DNA from: Saprospiraceae bacterium | GTDB lineage: Bacteria > Bacteroidota > Bacteroidia > Chitinophagales > Saprospiraceae | Length of the DNA: 34,022 nt | NCBI GenBank assembly: GCA_016720635.1 | Contig: JADKKF010000011.1 | Location: 1 to 34,022, forward strand | Reading direction: 5' to 3' | Part shown: positions 8,458-15,456 of the stretch, piece after piece | Layout of the letters: each line of letters starts with the position of its first letter | Position numbering within the stretch: position 1 is the stretch's first letter | The notes under the pieces: model-generated | The model's database searches: none | Told to the model about the DNA's origin: nothing | What the model saw: the letters and a program-made list of their open reading frames with translations, nothing else | Program-made: the position numbers and the translations under genes

Positions 8458-8929
8458 ATTCGGGCGTCCCCGCCTCTATGAGGCGGTCAGGTCGTCCGTG
8501 GGTTCCGTCTCGCCCTGTCCAATGGACTAGGCGAGACCAAGCCACTACCACCCTTGACGCATTGCCAAGGTAAAAGCTTTTTTCATTTTGGATGAGATGG
8601 TGGATTTAAGGTCCGCAGACTGAAATTTTAAAGCAATCCGACAACCTGCTTAATGTGAATTTATAAATTAAGTTAATTCTGCAAAGGAAGGTTTGATAAG
8701 GATTCATCAATATGGTGTTAAAAAATTTGGTATCAGACAAGCTGACAAGTACTTTAATTCATTCTTTGAATATTTTGAGATTATTTCGATGCGACCAATC
8801 TCCTTCGAGGCTGTTGATTTTATAAGGCCAGACTATCGTCGCTGTGTTTGTGGTTAGGGAAAGTATTTGTTTCAGAATTTTTGAGGACAAAGTCGAAATT
8901 ATGGCAATTATTGGGAGTCAAAATATAAG
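8458..8929 (+). repeat. Long inverted repeat, left copy (with ParE remnant)
   Basis: This ~472-nt block matches, by eye at well over 80% of positions, the reverse complement of 20123-20595. It consists of a GGGCGTCC...CCCTTGACGC paired-hairpin element, a spacer, and a decayed ParE-type toxin gene. Similarity begins a few bases before ATTCGGGCG and fades just after the ParE end. Runs shared exactly include the segment around 8638-8704 and CGACCAATCTCC at about 8793. Confidence 0.88.
8462..8560 (+). repeat. GGGCGTCC...ACGC paired-hairpin element, copy 1
   Basis: Begins GGGCGTCC and ends CCCTTGACGC. Hairpin A is CCGCCTC/GAGGCGG with a 3-nt loop. Hairpin B is built from CTCGCC and GGCGAG with GTCC/GGAC inside. 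A conserved GTCC(G/A)TGGGTTC lies between. The same plan recurs at 20493, 25770 and 26888. Confidence 0.75.
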
Positions 8930-8945
8930 TCAATTGCAGAAATAA
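8653..8945 (+). pseudogene. RelE/ParE-family toxin remnant, copy 1
   Basis: In shifting frames the block reads YKLS, then NSAKEGLIRIHQYGVKKFG, IRQADKYFNSFFEYFEIISM, RPISFEAVDFIRPDYRRCVC and finally CFRIFEDKVEIMAIIGSQNI to TAA 8945. This is the complete ParE toxin order (I.YG..QFG..QADKY, then YRRCVxG, then VEIMxIIGRQDI) in about 97 residues. It is broken by a frameshift at AGTTAATTC near 8670 and another at GTGGTTAGGG near 8855. The N-terminal break is shared with copy 2, so it predates the duplication and is not a read error. The expected antitoxin gene upstream is not recognisable. Toxin activity is therefore unlikely. Confidence 0.8.
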
Positions 8946-8954
8946 AATAAATTC

Positions 8955-9100
8955 TGATAAACTTGATTTATTAGTAAATTTATTTTATATTTGTTTAATA
9001 TGCTCTATTAAAAACGTGTTAAAAGGACTAAACGGACAACTGCTAGATTCATCAAACAAGTTTATTCCCCTTTGGAGTGCGCGAGTAGTGGATATTTTTT
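8955..9100 (+). repeat. Promoter-leader direct repeat, copy 1
   Basis: Shares an ordered set of matches with about 10757-10905: the TTG-N20-TATATTTG promoter, then ATGCT.TAT..AAAAC, AAA.GACTAAAC, ATTCAT.AA and GAGT.C.CGAGT(A/T)GTGG. Each copy precedes a gene for an exported protein. Confidence 0.55.
8963..8993 (+). promoter_or_regulatory. Bacteroidota-type promoter upstream of T9SS cargo gene
   Basis: TTG at 8963-8965, 20-nt spacer, TATATTTG at 8986-8993. It lies about 165-190 nt before the coding start near 9160-9182. The surrounding ~150 nt resemble the block around the promoter at 10765. Confidence 0.65.
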
Positions 9101-9181
9101 AGTAAATACTACGAAAATTAACCTTCACTCATAAAATCAAAAAGTACGAATAATTCAATTAAATTTTTTACCCTCATCTTA

Positions 9182-10030
9182 TTGGTTTATTTTCTGAATT
9201 TATCGATGGCGCTTTCGCAAAAAACGATCGACGAAAATAAAGTTTGGACGATTCGGTCTGGCGATTTCACACCGAATTATCATACATTCGCCTTGAAATT
9301 TTCGGGTGATACTCTGATCGATAATATTTCATACAAAAAATTGATGCATACGTTCGATTCTTCCTTAGTCAATGACTGGCATCGATCAAATATTTTCATG
9401 AGAGAGGATTCTCTGCACAGAGTTTATAAATATACACCATTAAATGAAGTTTTAATTTATGATTTCTCACTGCAATTGGGCGACACTTTTGCAGTTACCG
9501 ATCATATTATTCCGAACTCGTGTTTTTTAGTTGTCAAAAGAGTTGATTCAGTTGTAATGAATAATGGCGAATTAAGGAAACGAATTTCTTTTTTAAGATC
9601 CAATGATCCCAATCCTAGTCAAGTTTGGGGTGATATTCACTGGATACAAGGGATAGGTACCCTTTCCAATTTGTTTGAGAATTATTGGGATTGTTATGCG
9701 GACAATCAGTACGATTTACTTTGTTATATTGAAAATGATATGCATTTATACTCTCCGAGAGTTTTTAGTCCATGTTTTGTCACGCCAACCGCTGAAGTTC
9801 GGAACAAGGGGATTGAAATCTATCCAAACCCATCTTCTGGTATATTTCATATTGAATCAGAATCCCAAATCGAAAATATTTTCATTATTGATTTTACAGG
9901 TAAAGAAATGAGAATCGAACCACAAAACAATGAAATCAACTTGGATAAATGGCAAAATGGAATATTTCTTTTAAAAATACGATTTGCTAACAATGAAGAA
10001 ATTAGGAAACGAATAATAAAAATGGAATAA
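9182..10030 (+). CDS. T9SS type A sorting-domain protein, unknown N-terminal domain
   Basis: The C-terminus (IEIYPNPSSGIFHIESES, then IDFTGKEMRI, WQNGIFLLKI and RKRIIKME) is a complete type IX secretion type A sorting domain of about 70 residues, so the protein should be exported across the outer membrane. The N-terminal ~200 residues are not recognised; they contain GDTLIDNISYKKLMHT and GTLSNLFENYWDCYADNQYD, a pattern seen in secreted Bacteroidota proteins of unknown function. TTG 9182 is the first start-like codon, but the hydrophobic signal NSIKFFTLILLVYFL extends in frame upstream to about 9149 without an ATG, so the true start is probably there and obscured (alternate codon or indel). 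Signal cleavage is likely after ALS. Confidence 0.82.
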   Translation: MVYFLNLSMALSQKTIDENKVWTIRSGDFTPNYHTFALKFSGDTLIDNISYKKLMHTFDSSLVNDWHRSNIFMREDSLHRVYKYTPLNEVLIYDFSLQLGDTFAVTDHIIPNSCFLVVKRVDSVVMNNGELRKRISFLRSNDPNPSQVWGDIHWIQGIGTLSNLFENYWDCYADNQYDLLCYIENDMHLYSPRVFSPCFVTPTAEVRNKGIEIYPNPSSGIFHIESESQIENIFIIDFTGKEMRIEPQNNEINLDKWQNGIFLLKIRFANNEEIRKRIIKME

Positions 10031-10147
10031 TACAATGCACAAAAATAGAAAGACGGAAAATCCAGTGAACTGGCGAAATGGTTGGCGCGAAGCCTTCTCC
10101 AACATGGGTCTTGGGCTATTATTTATTTCTCTTAAAAATTAAAAATC

Positions 10148-10600
10148 ATGAAGACAATCATTTTAACTTTGATTTCGATATGTATGTTTCTGTCTTGCAA
10201 GAAAAGCGATGATGGTTTTAAAACGCAGAATATTACGCCTATTTTAGTGTACGACGGAGCGTTTTCGAGTTTTGTTTATAACCCAACTCAACACGGCATC
10301 ATAATCACAACTCAATCTGATTGGGATTCTTTTAGAAATACTTATTGGCCATATGGCAAACAAATAAGTGAAGCAAATGCAATCAATTTTGATTCGGAAA
10401 TGCTTCTTTTAGCTTTTGACAAACCTAGAACAACAACAACAGGCACATTAAAAGTTAGTTTTGAGAGTATTATTGAAAACCAAGAAAACATTGCCGTACA
10501 TATAAAATACTCAGGTGAACCAGGATATGGTCAATCGCCATCAAGAATTTGTAATTTTGTAAAAATACCAAAATCAAATAAACCTATAATATTCCAATAA
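10148..10600 (+). CDS. Lipoprotein with PrcB-like C-terminal region
   Basis: Intact, 150 residues. MKTIILTLISICMFLSC is a lipoprotein signal with lipid-attachment Cys at residue 17, followed by KKSDDG. The later part, INFDSEMLLLAFDKPRTTTT, GTLKVSFESIIENQENIAVH and NFVKIPKSNKPIIF, resembles the small beta domain at the C-terminus of PrcB-type proteins (FDxExxLxxFxGxRxTGGY...VxIPKSxxPVxF). That family link is from pattern memory and is tentative. It is likely anchored in an outer or inner membrane leaflet. It stands alone, about 115 nt after the T9SS protein. Confidence 0.7.
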   Translation: MKTIILTLISICMFLSCKKSDDGFKTQNITPILVYDGAFSSFVYNPTQHGIIITTQSDWDSFRNTYWPYGKQISEANAINFDSEMLLLAFDKPRTTTTGTLKVSFESIIENQENIAVHIKYSGEPGYGQSPSRICNFVKIPKSNKPIIFQ

Positions 10601-10756
10601 TTGCATTGGGCAATATAGAGTATTAAAATATCGGAAAATTAGTATTGAAACAGCTGTAAGTTTGTAATTTAAATCGACATATGGTATATATATAATTTTG
10701 TCCACAACATTTATACCAAAATTAAATTTTGAATTCTTTTCACTAAAAATAATGTT

Positions 10757-10905
10757 GGATAAAATTGATTTTTAAGCGAATATATTTTATATTTGTTTCA
10801 AGATGCTATTATGAAAACCTGTAAAAATGACTAAACCGATAAATCTTAAATTCATAAAGTGCATAGTGATCTCCTTAGAGTACACGAGTTGTGGTTATTA
10901 TTAAG
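10757..10905 (+). repeat. Promoter-leader direct repeat, copy 2, with promoter at 10765-10795
   Basis: TTG at 10765-10767, 20-nt spacer and TATATTTG at 10788-10795 form a Bacteroidota promoter identical in spacing and -7 sequence to that at 8963. The transcribed leader shares further blocks with 8955-9100. The next coding start is ATG 11109, giving a leader of about 300 nt with no other gene. Confidence 0.55.
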
Positions 10906-11108
10906 GTTGCATCGATTAGAAAAAAAAAAGTCCTTCGAAAATCTAATATTCCACACAAAAACTCAACAAGAAACGTAGAAAATTAAAGACAGACGTTCAG
11001 AGTTATAGGATGAAGATGATTAAGACGATGAAGTATTATTTAGGACATGCTACGACCATATTGGGAAAACGGTTGGAACTGCTGAACAGCCATATTAAAT
11101 TATCATTT

Positions 11109-11666
11109 ATGAAACTACTTAATTTTTCATAAATTGTCCTTGTGATGTTTGGTTTTTTATCATGTGAAAGGCAAGAATTAAGAGATATTCCTATTGAAAG
11201 TCAAATGATGCTTGAAGCTCAAATGGCATCCGATTTATCATTTGCTAAAACAAAAGATTTAGGTATTGAGAATTTAGATGAAGGTGAATTTCACAATTAT
11301 TTAATAAATTTATGGTTAAATAAATTGTCTAAATGCCCAAAAGATATTAATTTAAATAAGGAAGAGCTAAAAAATATATTAATTTTGAATGCTGAAACAA
11401 TTTCTAGAGATTGGAATTTTAATCAAGACGAATTTCTTAGACTTGTAAATTTATGCAACTTTGATCAAATAACCTCTTCAAGATATGATGAGAATTTTTG
11501 GTTGCATAGTATAAAGAATAGTGAACTTAGTCAGACTCTTAAGGACATAATTACAGATTTTAATGAAAACCTTGTTTTTCCAATTGATGAATTATCAGTT
11601 TTTGAATCCAATATAAAAATTGTAAATTTTTATTTAATAAATTCTACTAAATTAAATAATAATTAA
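11109..11666 (+). CDS. Lipoprotein with in-frame TAA in its signal peptide
   Basis: From ATG 11109 the frame reads MKLLNFS, TAA (11130-11132), then IVLVMFGFLSC and ERQELRDIPIESQMMLEAQM. The pieces together form a good lipoprotein signal with Cys after GFLS. The stop is removed if the T5 run is really T6 and the following A3 is A2 (giving NFFIIVLVM), so paired homopolymer errors are plausible. Without that, translation could begin at GTG 11142 or ATG 11145 with a shortened signal. The 170-residue mature part is acidic and mostly helical, with no family I can name. The same frame continues past TAA 11666 directly into the next entry at 11748, suggesting the two were or are one protein. Confidence 0.65.
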
Positions 11667-11734
11667 GTATTTTTATTTGAACATTTTATCGATGTAGCTT
11701 TAAGTTCAAATGTTCTTTGGAAATCAACAGAAGC

Positions 11735-11740
11735 AGGAGG
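11735..11740 (+). promoter_or_regulatory. Perfect Shine-Dalgarno AGGAGG before ATG 11748
   Basis: AGGAGG is followed by a 7-nt spacer (TTTAAAT) and ATG 11748. Such a strong site is uncommon in Bacteroidota, where most genes lack one. It supports independent initiation at 11748, although the same bases also encode a sensible in-frame EAGG. Confidence 0.5.
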
Positions 11741-11747
11741 TTTAAAT

Positions 11748-11987
11748 ATGAAATTTATCGGTGATCAAGTGACAGATAGATTATGCAAAGAATATGTTTC
11801 TAAACGATGGAAACCATACCAATCTATAATGGCTGATGCAACTGGAATTCTATCTGGTGCTGCGGCAAATTTAGTAGCAACTGGCGGTGCGTGTGCTATT
11901 CCTAATCCATTGCTAGGTGGCATGCCATCTTCTAGTGTTGTGGGACTAATTGTAGGTGTCAGTGCCTCAATAAATACTTTATGGTAA
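11748..11987 (+). CDS. Gly/Ala-rich hydrophobic polypeptide (bacteriocin-like or lipoprotein C-terminus)
   Basis: A 79-residue frame. Residues 1-30 are charged (MKFIGDQVTDRLCKEYVSK); residues 31-79 are hydrophobic and rich in Gly/Ala/Ser with GILSGAAANLVATGGACAIP, NPLLGGMPSSSVVGLIVGVS. That layout resembles two-part class II bacteriocin precursors or the Gly-rich helical tails found on some Bacteroidota lipoproteins. The frame is continuous with the lipoprotein upstream except for TAA 11664-11666 (reading through gives EHFIDVALSSNVLWKSTEAG before this Met), so it may be that protein's C-terminal domain. A two-helix membrane protein starts 1 nt after its stop. No export peptidase or modification genes lie nearby. 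Confidence 0.6.
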   Translation: MKFIGDQVTDRLCKEYVSKRWKPYQSIMADATGILSGAAANLVATGGACAIPNPLLGGMPSSSVVGLIVGVSASINTLW

Positions 11988-11988
11988 A

Positions 11989-12189
11989 ATGGATTATAGA
12001 AATAGATATATAATTCTTCTTGCAAAACTTGTTCTATATTTTACCCTAATTCTTTTTATCTCCACATACTTTAAATTAAGTAATTTTGACATAAACTATT
12101 CAATATTATTATCCAGAATGCCACTTAGCATTTTTTTTAGTATAATTATAGTAGTTTTTGAATTATTGATTTATAGAGATAAAAAATAA
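11989..12189 (+). CDS. Small two-helix membrane protein
   Basis: A 66-residue frame starting at ATG 11989, one base after the previous stop, so almost certainly co-translated with it. Two transmembrane segments are evident, about residues 8-25 (IILLAKLVLYFTLILFIS) and 42-62 (RMPLSIFFSIIIVVFELLIY), with a charged RDKK end. Unrecognised family. Its size, topology and position immediately after a hydrophobic Gly-rich polypeptide fit an immunity protein, but that is inference only. A strong hairpin follows. Confidence 0.6.
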   Translation: MDYRNRYIILLAKLVLYFTLILFISTYFKLSNFDINYSILLSRMPLSIFFSIIIVVFELLIYRDKK

Positions 12190-12200
12190 TACCAGATGCT

Positions 12201-12269
12201 AACACTGCATTGAACGAAAGGCAGCCCTATTGGGACTGCCCTTGGTCAATGCAAAACGTTGTAAGTGTT
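12201..12269. terminator. Nested hairpin between convergent genes
   Basis: GCATTGA (12207-12213) pairs with TCAATGC (12246-12252); inside, GGCAG-CCC pairs with GGG-CTGCC around a TATT loop; outside, AACACT pairs with AGTGTT. It sits between a + strand gene ending at 12189 and a - strand gene ending at 12289, so it probably terminates both. There is no long T-run. Confidence 0.6.
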
Positions 12270-12288
12270 TGAAGGCAAAAACGAATCT

Positions 12289-12852
12289 TTACCGATCCAT
12301 TTCACCCGCCAAAATCCTTTGAGTATTAAGTGGCAGCAGTTGTTTGTTTTTCCTTTTTTGCTGATAAAAAGCCTTGGTACTGACGTACAAGGTCTTGTAT
12401 ATTTCACAATAAACGACATCATCATGGCACAATTGCGTGTGTTTTACGATATCGATTTCGTTTTCAAGGGTTAGTCTGTTTTTAATCGACACCAGTTCTT
12501 CCTCTGAAAATCTAAATTCAGCATACAAATCAACATGGGCAGGCCGCCGAAAATATATCTCCGCGGACTTGTCCCAAACGATGTAATCCTCTCCCAATAA
12601 ATTGACCAATTGCAGCATAGGGATAGGATCCACAGCGGCAAACATGCTACCCCCAAAGATGGTGTTCATGTAATTTCTGTTCTTATAGTTTATCGGCAAC
12701 TTGATTTTGACCAGCTTTAGATCATCGGATACATAACTAACTCTTGCCGTACTCCTTCGGTACATAGGTGCCAAATTAAAACCCACCTTGAACAGCGTCG
12801 CCAATCCAAAATATCTCGAACCGATTTTGATTAATTTTTGGTAAATGGACAT
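12289..12852 (-). CDS. DUF4442-type hotdog-fold protein, possible thioesterase
   Basis: Intact, 187 residues. MSIYQKLIKIGSRYFG leads into NLAPMYRRSTARVSYVSDDL, KLPINYKNRNYMNTIFGGSM and FAAVDPIPMLQLVNLLG. The NxxxTIFGGSMFxAxDP segment is the hot-dog helix signature of the DUF4442/YiiD-C group, related to acyl-CoA thioesterases. It starts 24 nt after the efflux adaptor stop on the same strand, so it is probably transcribed at the end of the metal-efflux operon although no functional link is evident. The catalytic residue cannot be assigned with certainty. Confidence 0.8.
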   Translation of the reverse strand: MSIYQKLIKIGSRYFGLATLFKVGFNLAPMYRRSTARVSYVSDDLKLVKIKLPINYKNRNYMNTIFGGSMFAAVDPIPMLQLVNLLGEDYIVWDKSAEIYFRRPAHVDLYAEFRFSEEELVSIKNRLTLENEIDIVKHTQLCHDDVVYCEIYKTLYVSTKAFYQQKRKNKQLLPLNTQRILAGEMDR

Positions 12853-12876
12853 ATGGATTAGTTTAAGTTAATACTT

Positions 12877-14100
12877 TTAGTGTTCATGGGCTTCACCAGA
12901 ATTGGTCATTTTGCATTGATAAAAAATGCCCCTTTGGTCACTATTTTTGTGTTTTGTGGCAAGTCATTCAAAAGCGTAATTCCAGTATATCCCAGACTCG
13001 ACACACCTTTGACGATTTCAGTTTTTTCAAATTTCATCGCGATGGGGTGGGCAGTGTCTTGGGCTTCGTGCGTCTGTTTTTTTGTTTCAAGATATATAAA
13101 GCTTTTGCCTTCTGTATCCAAGATGGCTCCATTAGGGACTGCTGGTACGGAGATATTGTCCAGACTCACCATAGCCGTGATATTCATGCCGTCGATAAGA
13201 CCCGTCTTATTGCCATTGACATAGCAGTGTACTTGGATGGTCTTGCTCTCATTTTCAAAAGCTGTACCGATGCTATACACACGCGCGATATAATCTTGGA
13301 CTGGATTATTGGTTAGCGTAAAATGGATTGTTTGGCCAACTTTTATATGCGGCAAATCCTTTTCAAAGATGTACAAATCCAAATGCAAGGCGTCATTATT
13401 GACGATTTCTGCCAAGGGGGCTGAAACATCGACATAGCTTCCAATTTTTGAAAAAATTTGGCTTATGGTACCTGTCAATGGGCTTTTAACGGCTATGCTT
13501 GACTTCATATTCTCCGCAGTCAGTCCATCAGAGTCAATGCCCATAAGCATCAACTTGCTGGCGCAAGGCTGATTTTTTTACCTTCAAATTGTTTAATTCT
13601 GATACAGCAGCTTGAAGATTTTTCAAGGCACCTGCATTGCCCTCATTCAATGCCTTTTGACGGTCTAGTTCTTGCTCTCCAAATATTATTTTGTTCGAAA
13701 TGCTCAGGTATTCTTCTTGGATTTGGATGAATTGAGGACTGGCAATCGTGGCAAGTGTTTGACCTTTTTTGACAAAAGACCCTGTTTCGATTTGGATGCT
13801 TTTGATGACACCAGCGTACATGGACGTGGCATTTCCTTTATTATTATTCGGTACTTTCAGATTGCCATTGGCCTTTAAGGTGACATTGAGCTGCTTTTTT
13901 TCGATCACTCCCAATTTTAGGTCTATGGCTTTAATTTGAGCCTCAGAAAGCCCAACGACGTTTGGTTCTTCATCCATGGCAGCATGGTCTTGATGAGCTG
14001 TATCGTGCCCATCTGTGGGACCGTGAGTATGGTTGTCATTGCCACAAAACTGCATTAATAATGCTACGCAGAATACGAATATTAACTTTATATATTTCAT
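12877..14100 (-). CDS. Heavy-metal RND efflux periplasmic adaptor (CzcB/CusB family), two frameshifts
   Basis: The N-terminus MKYIKLIFVFCVALLMQFCG is a lipoprotein-like signal, followed by a His-rich linker (NDNHTHGPTDGHDTAHQDHA) likely to bind metal. The barrel-sandwich lipoyl part (KANGNLKVPNNN, YAGVIKSIQIETGSFVKKGQ) and the alpha-hairpin (YLSISNKIIFGEQELDRQ) precede a frame break near 13545 (CAGCAAGTTGATG), after which LMLMGIDSDGL, SPLTGTISQIFSKIGSYVDV and GQTIHFTLTNNP continue normally. A second one-base loss in the A-run at about 12909 truncates the natural tail MTNSGEAHEH, whose stop is TAA at 12877-12879. Restored length is about 408 residues, normal for this family. It links the CzcA pump to the outer-membrane channel and probably delivers metal. 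Confidence 0.9.
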
Positions 14101-14114
14101 AATATGTTTTTAAT

Positions 14115-15351
14115 TTATTGGTTTAAAATGGATTGAATATCTATGATGGTTAGATTGATTTGATAAATGGTTTCCAAGTACTTCATCTCCAGATCTGATT
14201 TGGTCTGTAACATTTGAAGGTATTCCATATAATTCGATTCTCCTTTGGAATAACTAAGATGAACTTGGTCGATTGCTTTTTTTAGGCTAGGCAAAGCCTC
14301 ATTTTTATAACTCTGGTACTGATGCAAGTAATTTTGGTGTTGAAATTTCAAGGACGACAAACGATTTTTTAAATTTTGCGAAGTGTGCAAAGCCATTTGA
14401 TTCGCGCTTTCGCGTTGAAATTCCAATGCCTGTAGCTTGGGTTTGGTCATATTAAAAAGCGGAATGGCCAATCCAACATTAAAAACATGAAATCTCTTTG
14501 ATCCATCGAAATACCTTTCTTCACCCTCGATCGTCTGAAATCCTATGAGGGATTGGATTGCTATATCCTAATTTTATATCGGGTAAAGTTTTTGCTTTCT
14601 CTAGTTTTTTACTCAAATCTGCCATCGAAATGGAGTGGAGATAGGACATAACCAAAGGATGTTTGTTTGTGGAAAGGCTATCTTCTACCAACACGAAATC
14701 ATTGGGCAGGTATTCCGTATCTTTAGGGACAATAACCACCTCTGAACCGCCCATAAGTGTCATTAGCCGCGATATGTATAGCGATATTTCAGCACCAGTG
14801 TTTTGTAGTTCCATTTTGTTTTCCATTTGCCGCAGTTTCGCCGCATTGGTCTCTATTTGCTTCGCTTCTCCTACATTGTATCGAAGATCGGCTATTCGAA
14901 TATAATCACCGTACAAACTGTCCAATTGCTGCAATTTTAGCTCTTTGAATTGCAGGTATTCAAGAGAAAAATAGGCCCTTCTTAATTCGGCTTTTAGTTC
15001 ATTTTCAGTCGCCAGTTTTGCCCATTCATAACCCTCGATATCTTTGATCAGCCAATTCTTCTTGGCTTTTATCAAACCTGGAAACGGAAGTGACTGAGCG
15101 ATTTGAAAGGCATTATCGTATTTGACACTATTGTATTGACCAAATTGAGCATTGAAATCCAGTTTTGGCAATTCATAGGCCGTTCTTACTTGCGATTTGG
15201 CAGAATTTAATGCCGCATTTTTACTTTTCAAAAGCTTATTATTTTCTAAACCAATCTTTATGACTTTTTCTAGTGAAAGCCCATCTGACTGGGCATTTAA
15301 GCCATCAAGTAAACTAAATATTAATATTAAAATGATGAATTTATATTTCAT
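14115..15351 (-). CDS. Outer-membrane efflux protein (CzcC/TolC family), one frameshift
   Basis: MKYKFIILILIFSLLDGLNA is a Sec signal. The long helical hairpins of a TolC channel follow: SLEKVIKIGLENNKLLKSKN, LELNSAKSQV-like helices, AQSLPFPGLIKAKK, ENELKAELRRAYFSLEYLQ and LRYNVGEAKQIETNAAKLR. One inserted C near 14560 (in AATCCAATCCC) ends the frame at 14521; removing it restores SNQSLIGFQTIEGEERYFDG into VGLAIPLFNMTKPKLQALEF and the last helices to 14115. Restored length of about 412 residues is typical. It should form the outer-membrane exit duct of the tripartite metal pump, 14 nt upstream of the adaptor gene. Confidence 0.9.
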
Positions 15352-15456
15352 TTTATTTCTTTTTCATTGATTAAAAATTTATTTATAAAAATCAGTCTTA
15401 GCAAAAAGTCCATGCAATACAATTCGAACCTTTCAGCTGAGCAAATCGAAAAATTG

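Noticed and set aside
8560..8653. ParD-like antitoxin gene upstream of the ParE relic
   Set aside because: The spacer is conserved between both copies, but no frame gives a recognisable ParD or other antitoxin motif.
12880..13316. + strand frames opposite the efflux adaptor
   Set aside because: The adaptor's barrel and hairpin motifs are clear on the - strand, including its true His-containing C-terminus.
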